Translations under genes and position numbers: made by a program
Assembly: GCF_028069725.1 (NCBI RefSeq)
Contig: NZ_JANEWG010000038.1
Location: 1 to 44,049, forward strand
Direction: 5' to 3'
DNA: 44,049 nt
DNA from: Citrobacter sp. Awk 4
GTDB lineage: Bacteria; Pseudomonadota; Gammaproteobacteria; Enterobacterales; Enterobacteriaceae
The notes under the pieces: model-generated
The model's input: only the letters and a program-made list of their open reading frames with translations
Databases searched by the model: none
What the model was told of the DNA's origin: nothing
Part shown: in pieces, positions 8,387-16,668 of the stretch
Numbering within the stretch: the stretch's first letter is position 1
Layout of the letters: each line of letters starts with the position of its first letter

Positions 8387-9658
8387 TTCGAGTATACGGC
8401 GGATCTGCTGTTGCTGATGCGTCGTTAACACCTGCTCGGCATGGATCAGAGGGGGTGAAAAGAGCGGTAGCGGTGTGGTGTAGGGGGTGACAATCAGCGT
8501 AACCCCACGCAGCGAACCCTCTTTTTGAAACGCCAACATGGGCATGCGTTTAATATTGAGCGGCAGAAGCGTGAGTTCACGCAGTTGCTGCTCAATGTCT
8601 TCCTCGCGGTGTTTGTCATTGCCCGTCAGCAGAACAATTTGCTTTTCGTGCAGATCGTTTTCCTGCATCAGCCATGCGCCGAAAATCACCGCAACCAGTC
8701 CGCTCTCTTCTTCAGAAAACTGCACATTGTATTCCGCCTCAAACCCACTGAGCGCATCACGGGTGGTCCGCACCAGTCGCGGGTAAAGCTTTGCGAACTC
8801 TTCAGGTAACGTATTATCGATACCGATAGCGAACATGCTGCGGTGCAGCGCCTGCGCGAGATGGATGTAAAGTTGATCGTGCAACCCTTGTTCGTCGCGA
8901 AAGCGAGTATTGCCCATCTCTCTAAAGCGCAACACCAGTCTGGCGACGGCCAGACGCAGCTGTCGATCTTGCTGATGATTGTCGCGGATGGGATCAGGGA
9001 TCCGGATCAGTGAAAACAGCAGGGCGATAAACAGCGACTCATTCAGTGGCGCATTTTGCATCACGCGGCGTTGCCAGTGACGGCCAATCTCCAGAGCGAG
9101 TTGATACTCTGCGCAGGATTGCGCCCACCGCTGCTGTACCGGGTTAAACTCCGGGGAGATACCGGCATGGTGTTGCAGCAGGCAATACTGCAAAAACAGC
9201 TGCAAAAACTGGATATCACGGAATTCAAACGGTTTTTGCAACCGCCGCGAGCAGAGATTAATCAGCGCGTGGAGATTCGCGTCGTCATATAACGTGCGTG
9301 CAATCCCTCGCTGTTTAAGCTCGGTTTTCAGCGCATGCGTAAACTGTTGTGTAACAAACGTCGGACACAGCCGCAGACCGCGTCGTAACCACTGTACCAG
9401 GCACAGACGTTGATTAAGCGCTGAACCTTCAATCCGGTAGCGACCGTTTTGAGCAGTGGTGATGGTGAGCTGATGATAGCGCTGGATCTCCAGGCGGGTT
9501 TCGGTGATATCCTCACGAACAATCTCATCATCAACGCCATTGAGTGCGCTGAGTGTTTCCGTAGTGGCATTTTGCCCAGGCTGGAAAAGCGTCAGTAGCA
9601 CCTGGCAGCGGCGCTGGGGAGCGGAAAATACAGATGGTGTAGTGAGTGTTGGCATCAT
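8381..9658 (-). CDS. csiE: CsiE, stationary-phase-inducible PRD-domain protein
   Basis: This 425-residue protein matches E. coli CsiE in length and N-terminus (MMPTLTTPSVFSAPQRRCQVLLTLFQPGQ). The family carries an N-terminal region related to HTH antiterminators and two PTS-regulation domains, here roughly residues 120-230 and 235-345, followed by a region resembling EIIB (VLLTGNDKHREEDIEQQLREL). In E. coli csiE is induced in stationary phase by sigma-S and cAMP-CRP; its molecular role is not established. The start could be M1 or M2, since two ATG codons are adjacent; GGGAGG lies upstream of both. It is convergent with hcaT and divergent from the DUF1007 gene. Confidence 0.88.
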   Translation of the reverse strand: MMPTLTTPSVFSAPQRRCQVLLTLFQPGQNATTETLSALNGVDDEIVREDITETRLEIQRYHQLTITTAQNGRYRIEGSALNQRLCLVQWLRRGLRLCPTFVTQQFTHALKTELKQRGIARTLYDDANLHALINLCSRRLQKPFEFRDIQFLQLFLQYCLLQHHAGISPEFNPVQQRWAQSCAEYQLALEIGRHWQRRVMQNAPLNESLFIALLFSLIRIPDPIRDNHQQDRQLRLAVARLVLRFREMGNTRFRDEQGLHDQLYIHLAQALHRSMFAIGIDNTLPEEFAKLYPRLVRTTRDALSGFEAEYNVQFSEEESGLVAVIFGAWLMQENDLHEKQIVLLTGNDKHREEDIEQQLRELTLLPLNIKRMPMLAFQKEGSLRGVTLIVTPYTTPLPLFSPPLIHAEQVLTTHQQQQIRRILES

Positions 9659-9688
9659 CCGTCTGGCCTCCCGTTGGTATGTTAGGTA

Positions 9689-9717
9689 AGGATAGCTAAA
9701 GTTTGCCTGTGAAAGTG
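9689..9717 (-). promoter_or_regulatory. Candidate csiE promoter (sigma-S type -10, CRP half-site)
   Basis: On the minus strand CTATCCT (9695 down to 9689) matches the sigma-S-favoured CTATACT at six of seven positions. It lies about 30 bases upstream of the csiE start. A TCACA CRP half-site (9712 down to 9708) sits just upstream, close to the -35 area. This agrees with the known CRP and sigma-S control of csiE in E. coli. The transcription start is not determined. Confidence 0.45.
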
Positions 9718-9782
9718 GGGATAAGGGCGCTTTACACCAGGAATGCTGAAGAGCATCACAGAATTTTTAACGTGAGGAAGAG

Positions 9783-10421
9783 ATGCAGGCAGTGAAACGC
9801 AGCGTTTTGATGATATTTCTGGCAGTTTACTCTTTTACTGCGGAGGCGCACCCTCATAGCTTTATTCATCTACAAACTCAGATCGTTAGCGAAAATGACC
9901 AGTTTGTGGCGCTGAAAATGCGCTGGACGATGGACGAAATCACCTCTGCCGATCTGCTTTATGATGCCGGGAATGCTAAACCGGGTTCGGAGATATGGAA
10001 AAAGCTGGCGGCGGAAGTGATGGCCAACGTGCTCGGGCAGCACTATTTCACCGAGGTCTGGCATCGCGGACAAAAGGTGAAGTTTAAAAACCGGCCCACA
10101 GAATATGGGATGGCGCGTGAAGGTCATCAGGCTGTGCTGACATTTGTGCTACCACTGGCACAACCGCAGCCATTACACGGACAGACGTATACATTTTCGA
10201 CCTTCGACCCGAGTTATTATGTCGACATGAGCTATGACAAGGACAGCGACGCGATGCTGCCGCCGACGTTGGAAAAGCAGTGCCAGATGGTGATGCACAC
10301 ACCGACGCCAAATGAAGAAACGCTGAGCTTTGCCCAGTCGCTAGATAAAGAAGATGCCCCGCCGGAGGATATGAATTTGGGCCAACAGTTTGCACAGAAG
10401 GTGACGGTGACATGCCAGTAA
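9783..10421 (+). CDS. DUF1007 family periplasmic protein, partner of metal permease
   Basis: This 212-residue protein has an obvious Sec signal peptide (VLMIFLAVYSFTAEA, predicted cleavage after Ala22). The mature protein would begin HPHSF, a His motif at the N-terminus that could bind a divalent metal. The remainder (MRWTMDEITSADLLYD, YTFSTFDPSYYVDMSYD) is typical of DUF1007 proteins. Such genes often sit next to NicO/RcnA-type permeases, as here: the downstream permease ATG overlaps this gene by 10 bp, implying one operon. The likely role is delivery or sensing of nickel, cobalt or zinc in the periplasm, but this is inference. The pair is not part of this region in E. coli K-12. Confidence 0.75.
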   Translation: MQAVKRSVLMIFLAVYSFTAEAHPHSFIHLQTQIVSENDQFVALKMRWTMDEITSADLLYDAGNAKPGSEIWKKLAAEVMANVLGQHYFTEVWHRGQKVKFKNRPTEYGMAREGHQAVLTFVLPLAQPQPLHGQTYTFSTFDPSYYVDMSYDKDSDAMLPPTLEKQCQMVMHTPTPNEETLSFAQSLDKEDAPPEDMNLGQQFAQKVTVTCQ

Positions 10422-11392
10422 TGTCCCTGTCACGCCGTCACCCACGACGTTGGTGGGCATTGTGGCCGCTGGCGCTCTTCGTCTTACTGGCAATCGGCGG
10501 CGGATTTTGGCTGTGGCAGAACTGGCCACAAGTGATGGTGAAAAGTGTTCTCTGGCAAAGAGAAGTGAACCAACAGATTAGCGTCTTGCTGAAGGCCGTG
10601 GCGGCGAACCCGACCCAGGCAGGTGGTTCGCTACTGTTGTTTAGTTTTACGTATGGCGTGCTGCATGCACTGGGGCCGGGGCATGGAAAAGTGGTGATCA
10701 CCACCTGGCTGGCGACCCACCCCTCAAAGCTGAAATCCAGTATCGGCCTGACACTGGCATCATCCTTGTTACAGGGACTGGTGGCGATTGGGCTGGTGGT
10801 TGTGGTGCTAACGGTACTGCAACTGCCTGCGCGACAACTGCATATGAGCAGTTTCTGGCTGGAGAAAGGGAGTTATGCATTGGTTGGTGTGCTGGGGATT
10901 TTACTGTGCTGGCGGGCGTTGAAAAAATTACGCATGCTGCTGCGTCGCCCGAAATTTACCGCCTTTACACCGCACCACGTGCATCATGAAAACTGTGGTT
11001 GTGGGCATCAGCATTTGCCTAATCCTGAACAGTTACAGCGCGGGGATGACTGGCGCGCACGGCTGATGATTATTCTGTCGATGGGGATGCGTCCCTGTTC
11101 CGGCGCCATCATGGTGTTGTTGTTCAGCAAAGTGATTGGCGTCTTTAGCTGGGGAATGGCGTCGGCGCTGGCGATGGCGGCGGGCACATCTTTAACGATA
11201 ACCTCTTTGGCTTTGCTGGTGCACAGTTTTCGAACGTTGGCTATCAGGCTAAGCGGTAACAGAACGCCGGTATTATGGCGACAGGTTGGCGGGGTAACGC
11301 TGGCATTAGCCGGAGGCGCAGTGCTCATTATTACTGCTGTGGTGATGTGGGTAAGTGCGGTGCCAGTGGGAAGGGGATTAAGGCCATTTTAG
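10412..11392 (+). CDS. NicO/RcnA-family nickel/cobalt permease
   Basis: This 326-residue inner-membrane protein has about seven hydrophobic segments. NicO-family marks are HALGPGHGKVVITTWLATHPS in an early helix, and later MGMRPCSGAIMVLLFS and MAAGTSLTITSLALLVHSF. A His/Cys-rich cytosolic loop (HHVHHENCGCGHQH, about residues 190-203) separates the two membrane halves, as in RcnA-like proteins. RcnA exports Ni and Co, while some NicO members are proposed importers, so direction is uncertain. It is translationally coupled to the DUF1007 gene by overlap. No RcnR-type G-tract operator was recognised upstream. A REP pair follows the stop. Confidence 0.82.
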   Translation: MPVMSLSRRHPRRWWALWPLALFVLLAIGGGFWLWQNWPQVMVKSVLWQREVNQQISVLLKAVAANPTQAGGSLLLFSFTYGVLHALGPGHGKVVITTWLATHPSKLKSSIGLTLASSLLQGLVAIGLVVVVLTVLQLPARQLHMSSFWLEKGSYALVGVLGILLCWRALKKLRMLLRRPKFTAFTPHHVHHENCGCGHQHLPNPEQLQRGDDWRARLMIILSMGMRPCSGAIMVLLFSKVIGVFSWGMASALAMAAGTSLTITSLALLVHSFRTLAIRLSGNRTPVLWRQVGGVTLALAGGAVLIITAVVMWVSAVPVGRGLRPF

Positions 11393-11397
11393 AAAAA

Positions 11398-11482
11398 CCG
11401 GATAGTGGCTGACGCCTTATCCGGTCTACGTGAACGGTATGCATTGTAGGCCGGATAAGACGCGTAAGCGTCGCCATCCGGC
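11398..11482. repeat. REP pair (BIME) between the permease gene and suhB
   Basis: Two REP palindromes lie in the convergent gap: CCGGATAG...TTATCCGG (11398-11424) and GTAGGCCGGATAAGACGCG...GCCATCCGGCA (11446-11482). They carry the typical REP core GCCGGATAAG with a CGTAAGCG loop region. They probably stabilise 3' ends, and may bind DNA gyrase or IHF as known for BIMEs. Confidence 0.85.
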
Positions 11483-11493
11483 ACAACAACAGA

Positions 11494-12297
11494 TTAACGC
11501 TTCAGCGCATCGCTCAGTTCGTCACGCATATTCGCCAGCATCGCTTTAACAACGCGTGGGTTACCTGCGACGATGTTGCCGGTTGCCATATAGTTATGAC
11601 CGCCAGTAAAGTCGCACACCAGCGCGCCTGCTTCACGGGCAATCAGTTCACCTGCGGCAAAATCCCACGGCTTGAGACCGATTTCGAAGTAACCGTCAAC
11701 GCGAGCAGAGGCAACATAGGCCAGATCCAGCGCAGCGGAACCGGTGCGACGGAAGTCAGCGCATTCGGTATACATTTTGCCGAGAATATTCATGTAAGAG
11801 GTGGCGTGCTGCTTGGCTTTGAACGGGAAGCCGGTGGCGATAATGGTGCCGTCCAGATCGCGAGCGGTGCTGCCGCGCAGACGGTAGCCATTCAGCTGTG
11901 CGCCCTGACCGCGAGTGGCGGTGAACAGTTCGTTACGCATTGGATCGTAAACAACGGCGACTTCAGTACGGCCTTTAATGCGTACTGCGATGGATACCGC
12001 GAAGTGCGGGAGGCGTTTTACGAAGTTAGTGGTGCCATCCAGTGGATCGATAACCCATTGAACATCCAAATCTTCACCAACATGTTCACCGCTTTCTTCG
12101 GTGATGATGGTGTGCTGAGGGTAAGATTTGCGGATCGTTTCGATAATAATCGCTTCGGCGGCTTTATCAACGTTAGTCACAAAATCATTGCTGCCTTTCT
12201 GGCTGGTTTCTACAGAGTCTGGAGTTTCGTAGTGTTTGGCAATTACATTACCCGCCTTGCGCGCTGCGCGCACGGCGATGGTCAGCATCGGATGCAT
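11494..12297 (-). CDS. suhB: SuhB, inositol-1-monophosphatase and rRNA antitermination factor
   Basis: This 267-residue protein is colinear with E. coli SuhB. The metal-dependent phosphatase motifs are intact: Glu67 in TEESGEH, Asp84-Asp87 in WVIDPLDGTTNF, and WDFAAGELIAREAG near residue 210. It hydrolyses inositol monophosphates in vitro. In E. coli its main role is as part of the NusA/B/E/G ribosomal RNA antitermination complex, helping rRNA maturation. The ATG at 12297 lies 118 bp from the divergent trmJ start, and the gene ends next to a REP pair. It is probably monocistronic. Confidence 0.95.
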   Translation of the reverse strand: MHPMLTIAVRAARKAGNVIAKHYETPDSVETSQKGSNDFVTNVDKAAEAIIIETIRKSYPQHTIITEESGEHVGEDLDVQWVIDPLDGTTNFVKRLPHFAVSIAVRIKGRTEVAVVYDPMRNELFTATRGQGAQLNGYRLRGSTARDLDGTIIATGFPFKAKQHATSYMNILGKMYTECADFRRTGSAALDLAYVASARVDGYFEIGLKPWDFAAGELIAREAGALVCDFTGGHNYMATGNIVAGNPRVVKAMLANMRDELSDALKR

Positions 12298-12340
12298 CGG
12301 TCTCTCTCACTGGATGTTAAAGAACGGGAAAACGGCGCAG

Positions 12341-12369
12341 AGTATAGCAGCGAGATCGGAATATGTCTT
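12341..12369 (-). promoter_or_regulatory. Candidate suhB promoter with extended -10
   Basis: On the minus strand TGCTATACT forms an extended -10 (TATACT at 12346-12341). A 17-bp spacer separates it from AAGACA (12369-12364), which matches the -35 consensus at four of six positions. It lies about 45 bases upstream of the suhB ATG. Confidence 0.6.
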
Positions 12370-12415
12370 CGATTTATGATAATATGGCTGAATAATCTTT
12401 AGCTGAAGAAAGACA

Positions 12416-13147
12416 ATGCTGCAAAATATTCGAATTGTACTGGTGGAAACCTCTCACACTGGCAACATGGGTTCTGTTGCTCGTGCGATGAAAACCATGG
12501 GGTTAACCAATCTGTGGCTGGTGAATCCGTTGGTAAAACCTGACTCTCAGGCCATCGCCCTGGCGGCAGGTGCCAGCGATGTGATCGGCAATGCGCAAAT
12601 TGTTGACTCGCTCGATGAAGCGCTGGCGGGATGCAGCCTGGTCGTCGGCACCAGCGCGCGTTCTCGTACGCTGCCGTGGCCGATGCTTGACCCTCGTGAA
12701 TGCGGTTTAAAAAGTGTCGCAGAGGCAGCAAATGCGCCTGTTGCGCTGGTTTTTGGGCGTGAACGTGTCGGCCTGACCAATGACGAACTGCAAAAGTGTC
12801 ATTATCATGTCGCGATTGCTGCGAACCCGGAGTACAGCTCACTTAACCTCGCCATGGCTGTTCAGGTGATTGCCTATGAAGTGCGTATGGCCTGGCTGGC
12901 CACGCAGGAATCCGGCGACGCAGAGAAACACGAAGAGACGCCGTATCCGCTGGTGGACGATCTGGAACGTTTTTATGGCCACCTGGAGCAAACGTTGCTT
13001 TCAACTGGCTTTATTCGTGAGGGCCACCCGGGACAAGTGATGAACAAATTGCGCCGTCTGTTTACCCGTGCGCGTCCGGAAAGCCAGGAATTAAATATTC
13101 TGCGCGGGATTCTGGCATCGATTGAGCAACAAAATAAAGGAAAGTAA
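12416..13147 (+). CDS. trmJ: TrmJ, tRNA Cm32/Um32 2'-O-methyltransferase
   Basis: This 243-residue SPOUT-superfamily methyltransferase methylates the 2'-OH of nucleotide 32 in several tRNAs using S-adenosylmethionine. The N-terminal knot domain (about 1-165) carries [44 protein letters not shown] and [14 protein letters not shown], which form the cofactor-binding knot. A C-terminal extension ([16 protein letters not shown]) is the helical dimer/tRNA region. It is nearly identical to E. coli TrmJ but a few residues shorter at the C-terminus. It precedes iscR with a REP and the IscR operators in between. Confidence 0.95.
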   Translation: MLQNIRIVLVETSHTGNMGSVARAMKTMGLTNLWLVNPLVKPDSQAIALAAGASDVIGNAQIVDSLDEALAGCSLVVGTSARSRTLPWPMLDPRECGLKSVAEAANAPVALVFGRERVGLTNDELQKCHYHVAIAANPEYSSLNLAMAVQVIAYEVRMAWLATQESGDAEKHEETPYPLVDDLERFYGHLEQTLLSTGFIREGHPGQVMNKLRRLFTRARPESQELNILRGILASIEQQNKGK

Positions 13148-13160
13148 GTGCGAGCGACTG

Positions 13161-13186
13161 ACCGGGTAAGCGTAGCGCTATCCGGT
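13161..13186. repeat. Single REP-type palindrome after trmJ
   Basis: ACCGGGTAAGCG...CGCTATCCGGT is an inverted repeat with REP-like arms, 14 bp past the trmJ stop. It probably protects the trmJ mRNA 3' end and separates it from the isc promoter. Confidence 0.75.
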
Positions 13187-13211
13187 GACAGAAAATGGCA
13201 CTGAAGGTTAA

Positions 13212-13261
13212 ATACCTGACTAAATCAGTCAAGTAAATAGTTGACCAATTTAGTCAGGAAT
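13212..13261 (+). promoter_or_regulatory. Two abutting type 1 IscR binding sites of the isc promoter
   Basis: The consensus ATASYYGACTRWWWYAGTCRRSTAT is matched almost perfectly at 13212-13236 (ATACCTGAC, TAAAT, CAGTCAAGTAA). It recurs directly after at 13237-13261 (ATAGTTGAC, CAATTT, AGTCAGGAAT). In E. coli [2Fe-2S]-IscR binds such sites to repress iscR-iscSUA when Fe-S demand is met. The two 25-bp sites are joined end to end, lie about 80 bp before iscR, and probably overlap the promoter. Confidence 0.85.
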
Positions 13262-13342
13262 GTCAGACTTGGCCCTGCTATGCAATACCCCCATTTTACA
13301 ATAAAAACCCCGGGCAGGGGCGAGTTTGAGGTTAAGTAAGAC

Positions 13343-13834
13343 ATGAGACTGACATCTAAAGGGCGCTATGCCGTGACCGCAATGTTGGACGTTGCGCTCA
13401 ACTCTGAAGCGGGCCCGGTACCGTTGGCTGATATTTCTGAACGTCAGGGAATCTCCCTTTCTTATCTGGAACAGCTGTTTTCACGTTTGCGGAAAAACGG
13501 TCTGGTTTCCAGCGTACGTGGACCTGGCGGTGGTTATCTGCTGGGCAAAGATGCAGGCAGCATCGCAGTAGGTGAAGTGATCAGCGCTGTTGACGAGTCG
13601 GTTGATGCGACCCGTTGCCAGGGCAAAGGCGGTTGTCAGGGCGGCGATAAGTGCCTGACGCATGCGCTGTGGCGTGATTTGAGTGACCGTCTGACCGGTT
13701 TCCTTAACAATATTACCCTGGGCGAACTGGTGAATAACCAGGAAGTGCTGGATGTGTCTGGTCGCCAGCACACTCACGACAACCCGCGCAGTGCTCGTAC
13801 ACAAGAGGCAATCGACGTGAAGTTGCGCGCCTAA
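13343..13834 (+). CDS. iscR: IscR, [2Fe-2S] Rrf2-family transcriptional regulator
   Basis: This 163-residue regulator has an N-terminal winged helix (about 1-80; [38 protein letters not shown]). Its [2Fe-2S] ligands are Cys92, Cys98, Cys104 and His107, all visible in [20 protein letters not shown]. Holo-IscR represses its own operon through type 1 sites; apo-IscR activates other genes such as suf through type 2 sites. The gene opens the isc operon under two tandem type 1 sites. Its TAA abuts an ERIC element. Confidence 0.97.
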   Translation: MRLTSKGRYAVTAMLDVALNSEAGPVPLADISERQGISLSYLEQLFSRLRKNGLVSSVRGPGGGYLLGKDAGSIAVGEVISAVDESVDATRCQGKGGCQGGDKCLTHALWRDLSDRLTGFLNNITLGELVNNQEVLDVSGRQHTHDNPRSARTQEAIDVKLRA

Positions 13835-13961
13835 TTTGCCCGTCATATTTCGTGCTGCAACTGCGTTGGCCGCACTTGCTCGCCCCAGTCACTTACTTGA
13901 TGTAAGCTCCTGGGACTCTCAAGTTTGCCGCCTTGCTGCAACACGAACTATTTAGGGCAAA
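13835..13961. repeat. ERIC (IRU) element between iscR and iscS
   Basis: This 127-bp imperfect palindrome has ends TTTGCCC (13835-13841) and GGGCAAA (13955-13961). The conserved ERIC core is present: CGCCCCAGTCACTTACTT (13881-13898), then ATGTAAGCTCCTGGGACTC (13900-13918). The flanking arms CGTGCTGCAACTGCG and CTTGCTGCAACACGAA also match. It lies inside the isc transcript, immediately after the iscR stop. The gap from iscR to iscS is 241 bp; without the ERIC it would be 114 bp, close to the E. coli distance as I recall it. Confidence 0.9.
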
Positions 13962-14075
13962 AAATTATAAAGAATTCAGAGTCAGGCCGGGGTGTTACAC
14001 ACCCCGTTAACGCGGTCGTACATCCAGCCGGTTGCCTGACTCCTTGCATTGAGTGATGTACGGAGTTTAAGAGCA

Positions 14076-15290
14076 ATGAAATTACCGATTTATCTCGATT
14101 ACTCCGCAACCACGCCGGTGGATCCGCGTGTTGCCGAGAAAATGATGCAGTGTCTGACTCTGGACGGAAACTTTGGTAACCCAGCTTCCCGTTCACACCG
14201 TTTTGGCTGGCATGCTGAAGAGGCGGTTGATATCGCCCGTAATCAGATTGCTGACCTGGTGGGTGCCGACCCGCGTGAAATTGTTTTCACCTCCGGTGCA
14301 ACCGAATCCGACAACCTGGCGATCAAAGGTGCAGCCAACTTTTATCAGAAAAAAGGCAAGCACATCATCACCAGCAAAACCGAACATAAAGCCGTGCTGG
14401 ATACCTGTCGTCAGCTGGAGCGCGAAGGGTTTGAAGTGACCTACCTGGCGCCGCAGAGCAACGGTATTATCGACCTGAAAGAACTGGAAGCGGCGATGCG
14501 TGACGACACCATCCTCGTGTCGATTATGCACGTGAACAACGAAATCGGCGTGGTACAGGATATTGCGACGATCGGCGAAATGTGCCGTGCGCGCGGGATC
14601 ATCTACCACGTTGACGCTACTCAGAGCGTGGGCAAACTGCCTATCGATCTGAGCCAGTTGAAAGTGGATCTGATGTCCTTCTCCGGCCACAAAATCTATG
14701 GTCCGAAAGGCATTGGCGCGCTGTATGTGCGTCGTAAACCGCGTATCCGCATCGAAGCTCAGATGCACGGCGGCGGTCACGAGCGCGGCATGCGTTCCGG
14801 TACGTTGCCTGTTCACCAGATTGTCGGCATGGGTGAAGCTTACCGTATCGCCAAAGTTGAGATGGAAACCGAGATGGCGCGTCTGCGTGGTCTGCGCAAC
14901 CGTCTGTGGGAAGGCGTGAAAGATATGGAAGAGGTTTACCTGAACGGCTCCCTCGAGCAAGGCGCGCCGAACATTCTTAACGTCAGCTTTAACTATGTTG
15001 AAGGCGAATCGCTGATTATGGCGCTGAAAGATCTGGCCGTCTCTTCTGGTTCCGCCTGTACGTCCGCAAGCCTCGAGCCATCCTATGTGCTGCGTGCGCT
15101 GGGGATGACCGACGAGCTGGCACATAGCTCTATCCGTTTCTCTTTAGGTCGTTTTACTACCGAAGAAGAAATTGATTACACCATCGCTCTGGTTCGCAAA
15201 TCCATTGGTCGTCTGCGTGAACTTTCTCCGTTGTGGGACATGTTCAAGCAGGGCGTGGATCTGAACAGCATCGAATGGTCACATCATTAA
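14076..15290 (+). CDS. iscS: IscS, cysteine desulfurase
   Basis: This 404-residue pyridoxal-phosphate enzyme removes sulfur from cysteine as a persulfide. It supplies Fe-S clusters, tRNA thiolation, thiamine and molybdopterin. Key residues are visible: the PLP lysine in [12 protein letters not shown] (about Lys206), His104 in TSKTEHKAV, and the persulfide cysteine in [14 protein letters not shown] (about Cys328). An upstream ATG at 14049 would add nine residues, but [16 protein letters not shown] at 14076 is the conserved start, with CGGAG upstream. The region just before the ATG is where RyhB acts on E. coli iscS. Confidence 0.97.
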   Translation: MKLPIYLDYSATTPVDPRVAEKMMQCLTLDGNFGNPASRSHRFGWHAEEAVDIARNQIADLVGADPREIVFTSGATESDNLAIKGAANFYQKKGKHIITSKTEHKAVLDTCRQLEREGFEVTYLAPQSNGIIDLKELEAAMRDDTILVSIMHVNNEIGVVQDIATIGEMCRARGIIYHVDATQSVGKLPIDLSQLKVDLMSFSGHKIYGPKGIGALYVRRKPRIRIEAQMHGGGHERGMRSGTLPVHQIVGMGEAYRIAKVEMETEMARLRGLRNRLWEGVKDMEEVYLNGSLEQGAPNILNVSFNYVEGESLIMALKDLAVSSGSACTSASLEPSYVLRALGMTDELAHSSIRFSLGRFTTEEEIDYTIALVRKSIGRLRELSPLWDMFKQGVDLNSIEWSHH

Positions 15291-15315
15291 TCGGTACCGA
15301 TAAGGGGAATTCATC

Positions 15316-15702
15316 ATGGCTTACAGCGAAAAAGTAATCGATCATTACGAGAATCCACGTAACGTGGGTTCTTTTGACAACAGCGACGAGAACGTGGGCA
15401 GCGGTATGGTGGGTGCACCAGCCTGTGGCGACGTGATGAAGTTGCAGATTAAAGTCAACAATGAAGGTATCATTGAAGACGCGCGTTTCAAGACTTACGG
15501 CTGTGGTTCCGCCATTGCCTCCAGCTCCCTGGTTACCGAATGGGTAAAGGGGAAATCGCTGGACGAAGCACAGGCAATTAAAAACACAGACATCGCAGAC
15601 GAGCTTGAACTGCCGCCAGTGAAAATTCACTGTTCCATTCTGGCAGAAGACGCAATTAAAGCCGCCATTGCGGACTACAAAAGCAAACGTGAAGCAAAAT
15701 AA
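15316..15702 (+). CDS. iscU: IscU, Fe-S cluster scaffold protein
   Basis: This 128-residue scaffold builds [2Fe-2S] and [4Fe-4S] clusters from iron and IscS-derived sulfur. The cluster ligands lie in APACGDV (Cys37 with Asp39), YGCGSAIASS (Cys63) and IHCSILAEDA (Cys106). LPPVK (about residues 99-103) is the HscA recognition motif. It starts 25 bp after iscS with AAGGGGAAT as ribosome-binding site. It then hands clusters to apoproteins with HscA/HscB help. Confidence 0.97.
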   Translation: MAYSEKVIDHYENPRNVGSFDNSDENVGSGMVGAPACGDVMKLQIKVNNEGIIEDARFKTYGCGSAIASSSLVTEWVKGKSLDEAQAIKNTDIADELELPPVKIHCSILAEDAIKAAIADYKSKREAK

Positions 15703-15721
15703 AAAGAGTTGAGGTTTTGTT

Positions 15722-16045
15722 ATGTCGATTACACTTAGCGACAGTGCAGCAGCGCGAGTTAATACCTTTCTGGCCAACCGCGGTAAAGGGTTTGGTCTGC
15801 GTCTGGGTGTGAGAACCTCTGGCTGCTCGGGTATGGCTTATGTACTGGAATTTGTCGATGAACCGGCGGCTGAAGACACCGTGTTTGAAGACAAAGGCGT
15901 AAAAGTAGTGGTCGACGGCAAGAGCCTGCAATTTCTGGACGGTACGCAACTGGACTTCGTGAAAGAAGGTCTGAACGAAGGGTTTAAATTCACTAACCCG
16001 AACGTAAAAGACGAGTGTGGATGCGGCGAAAGCTTCCACGTGTAA
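15722..16045 (+). CDS. iscA: IscA, A-type Fe-S carrier protein
   Basis: This 107-residue A-type carrier receives clusters from IscU and delivers them to targets, especially [4Fe-4S] proteins. The three conserved cysteines are visible: [14 protein letters not shown] (Cys35) and [10 protein letters not shown] (Cys99 and Cys101). It lies 19 bp after iscU. An intrinsic terminator-like hairpin follows, separating it from hscB. Confidence 0.96.
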   Translation: MSITLSDSAAARVNTFLANRGKGFGLRLGVRTSGCSGMAYVLEFVDEPAAEDTVFEDKGVKVVVDGKSLQFLDGTQLDFVKEGLNEGFKFTNPNVKDECGCGESFHV

Positions 16046-16058
16046 CGCGCTTACCGAT

Positions 16059-16095
16059 AACCCCACCGTGGTCGCCTGCGCGTGGGGTTTGTTTT
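16059..16095 (+). terminator. Terminator-like hairpin between iscA and hscB
   Basis: AACCCCAC (16059-16066) pairs with GTGGGGTT (16082-16089), followed by TGTTTT. It lies between iscA and hscB. It could partly terminate iscRSUA transcripts, so that hscBA-fdx-iscX-pepB are expressed at a lower level or by read-through. Confidence 0.7.
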
Positions 16096-16137
16096 ACCTG
16101 ACTCTCTGTAAAAGAGAATCGCTGCCCTGAGAATGTT

Positions 16138-16653
16138 ATGGACTACTTCACCCTCTTTGGCTTACCGGCGCAATATCAACTCGATACTCAGGCGCTGAGC
16201 CTTCGTTTTCAGGATCTTCAACGTCAGTATCATCCTGATAAATTCGCCAGCGGTACGCAGGCGGAGCAACTCGCTGCCGTACAACACTCCGCCAACATTA
16301 ACCAGGCCTGGCAAACGTTGCGCCATCCTTTGATGCGTGCCGAATATTTGTTGTCACTGCACGGTTTCGATCTTTCCAGCGAGCAGCACACCGTGCGTGA
16401 TACCGCGTTCCTGATGGAACAGCTCGAACTGCGTGAAGAGCTTGATGAGATTGAACAGGTGAAGGATGAAGCGCGGCTGGAAGGTTTTATCAAGCGTGTG
16501 AAAACGATGTTTGAGACCCGCCGTCAGCAGATGGTGGAACAGTTAGACAATGAGACGTGGGATAGGGCGGCAGACACCGTGCGTAAACTGCGTTTTCTCG
16601 ATAAACTGCAAAGCTCAGCAGAACAACTCGAAGAAAAGCTGCTCGATTTTTAA
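16138..16653 (+). CDS. hscB: HscB, J-type co-chaperone for IscU
   Basis: This 171-residue protein has an N-terminal J domain (about 1-75) with the essential HPD motif in [13 protein letters not shown]. Its C-terminal three-helix domain binds IscU. It brings IscU to HscA and stimulates HscA ATPase, promoting cluster release. Length matches E. coli HscB (171). The hscA start is 15 bp downstream with CGGAAG in the gap. Confidence 0.97.
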   Translation: MDYFTLFGLPAQYQLDTQALSLRFQDLQRQYHPDKFASGTQAEQLAAVQHSANINQAWQTLRHPLMRAEYLLSLHGFDLSSEQHTVRDTAFLMEQLELREELDEIEQVKDEARLEGFIKRVKTMFETRRQQMVEQLDNETWDRAADTVRKLRFLDKLQSSAEQLEEKLLDF

Positions 16654-16668
16654 TTTTCGGAAGCGAAT

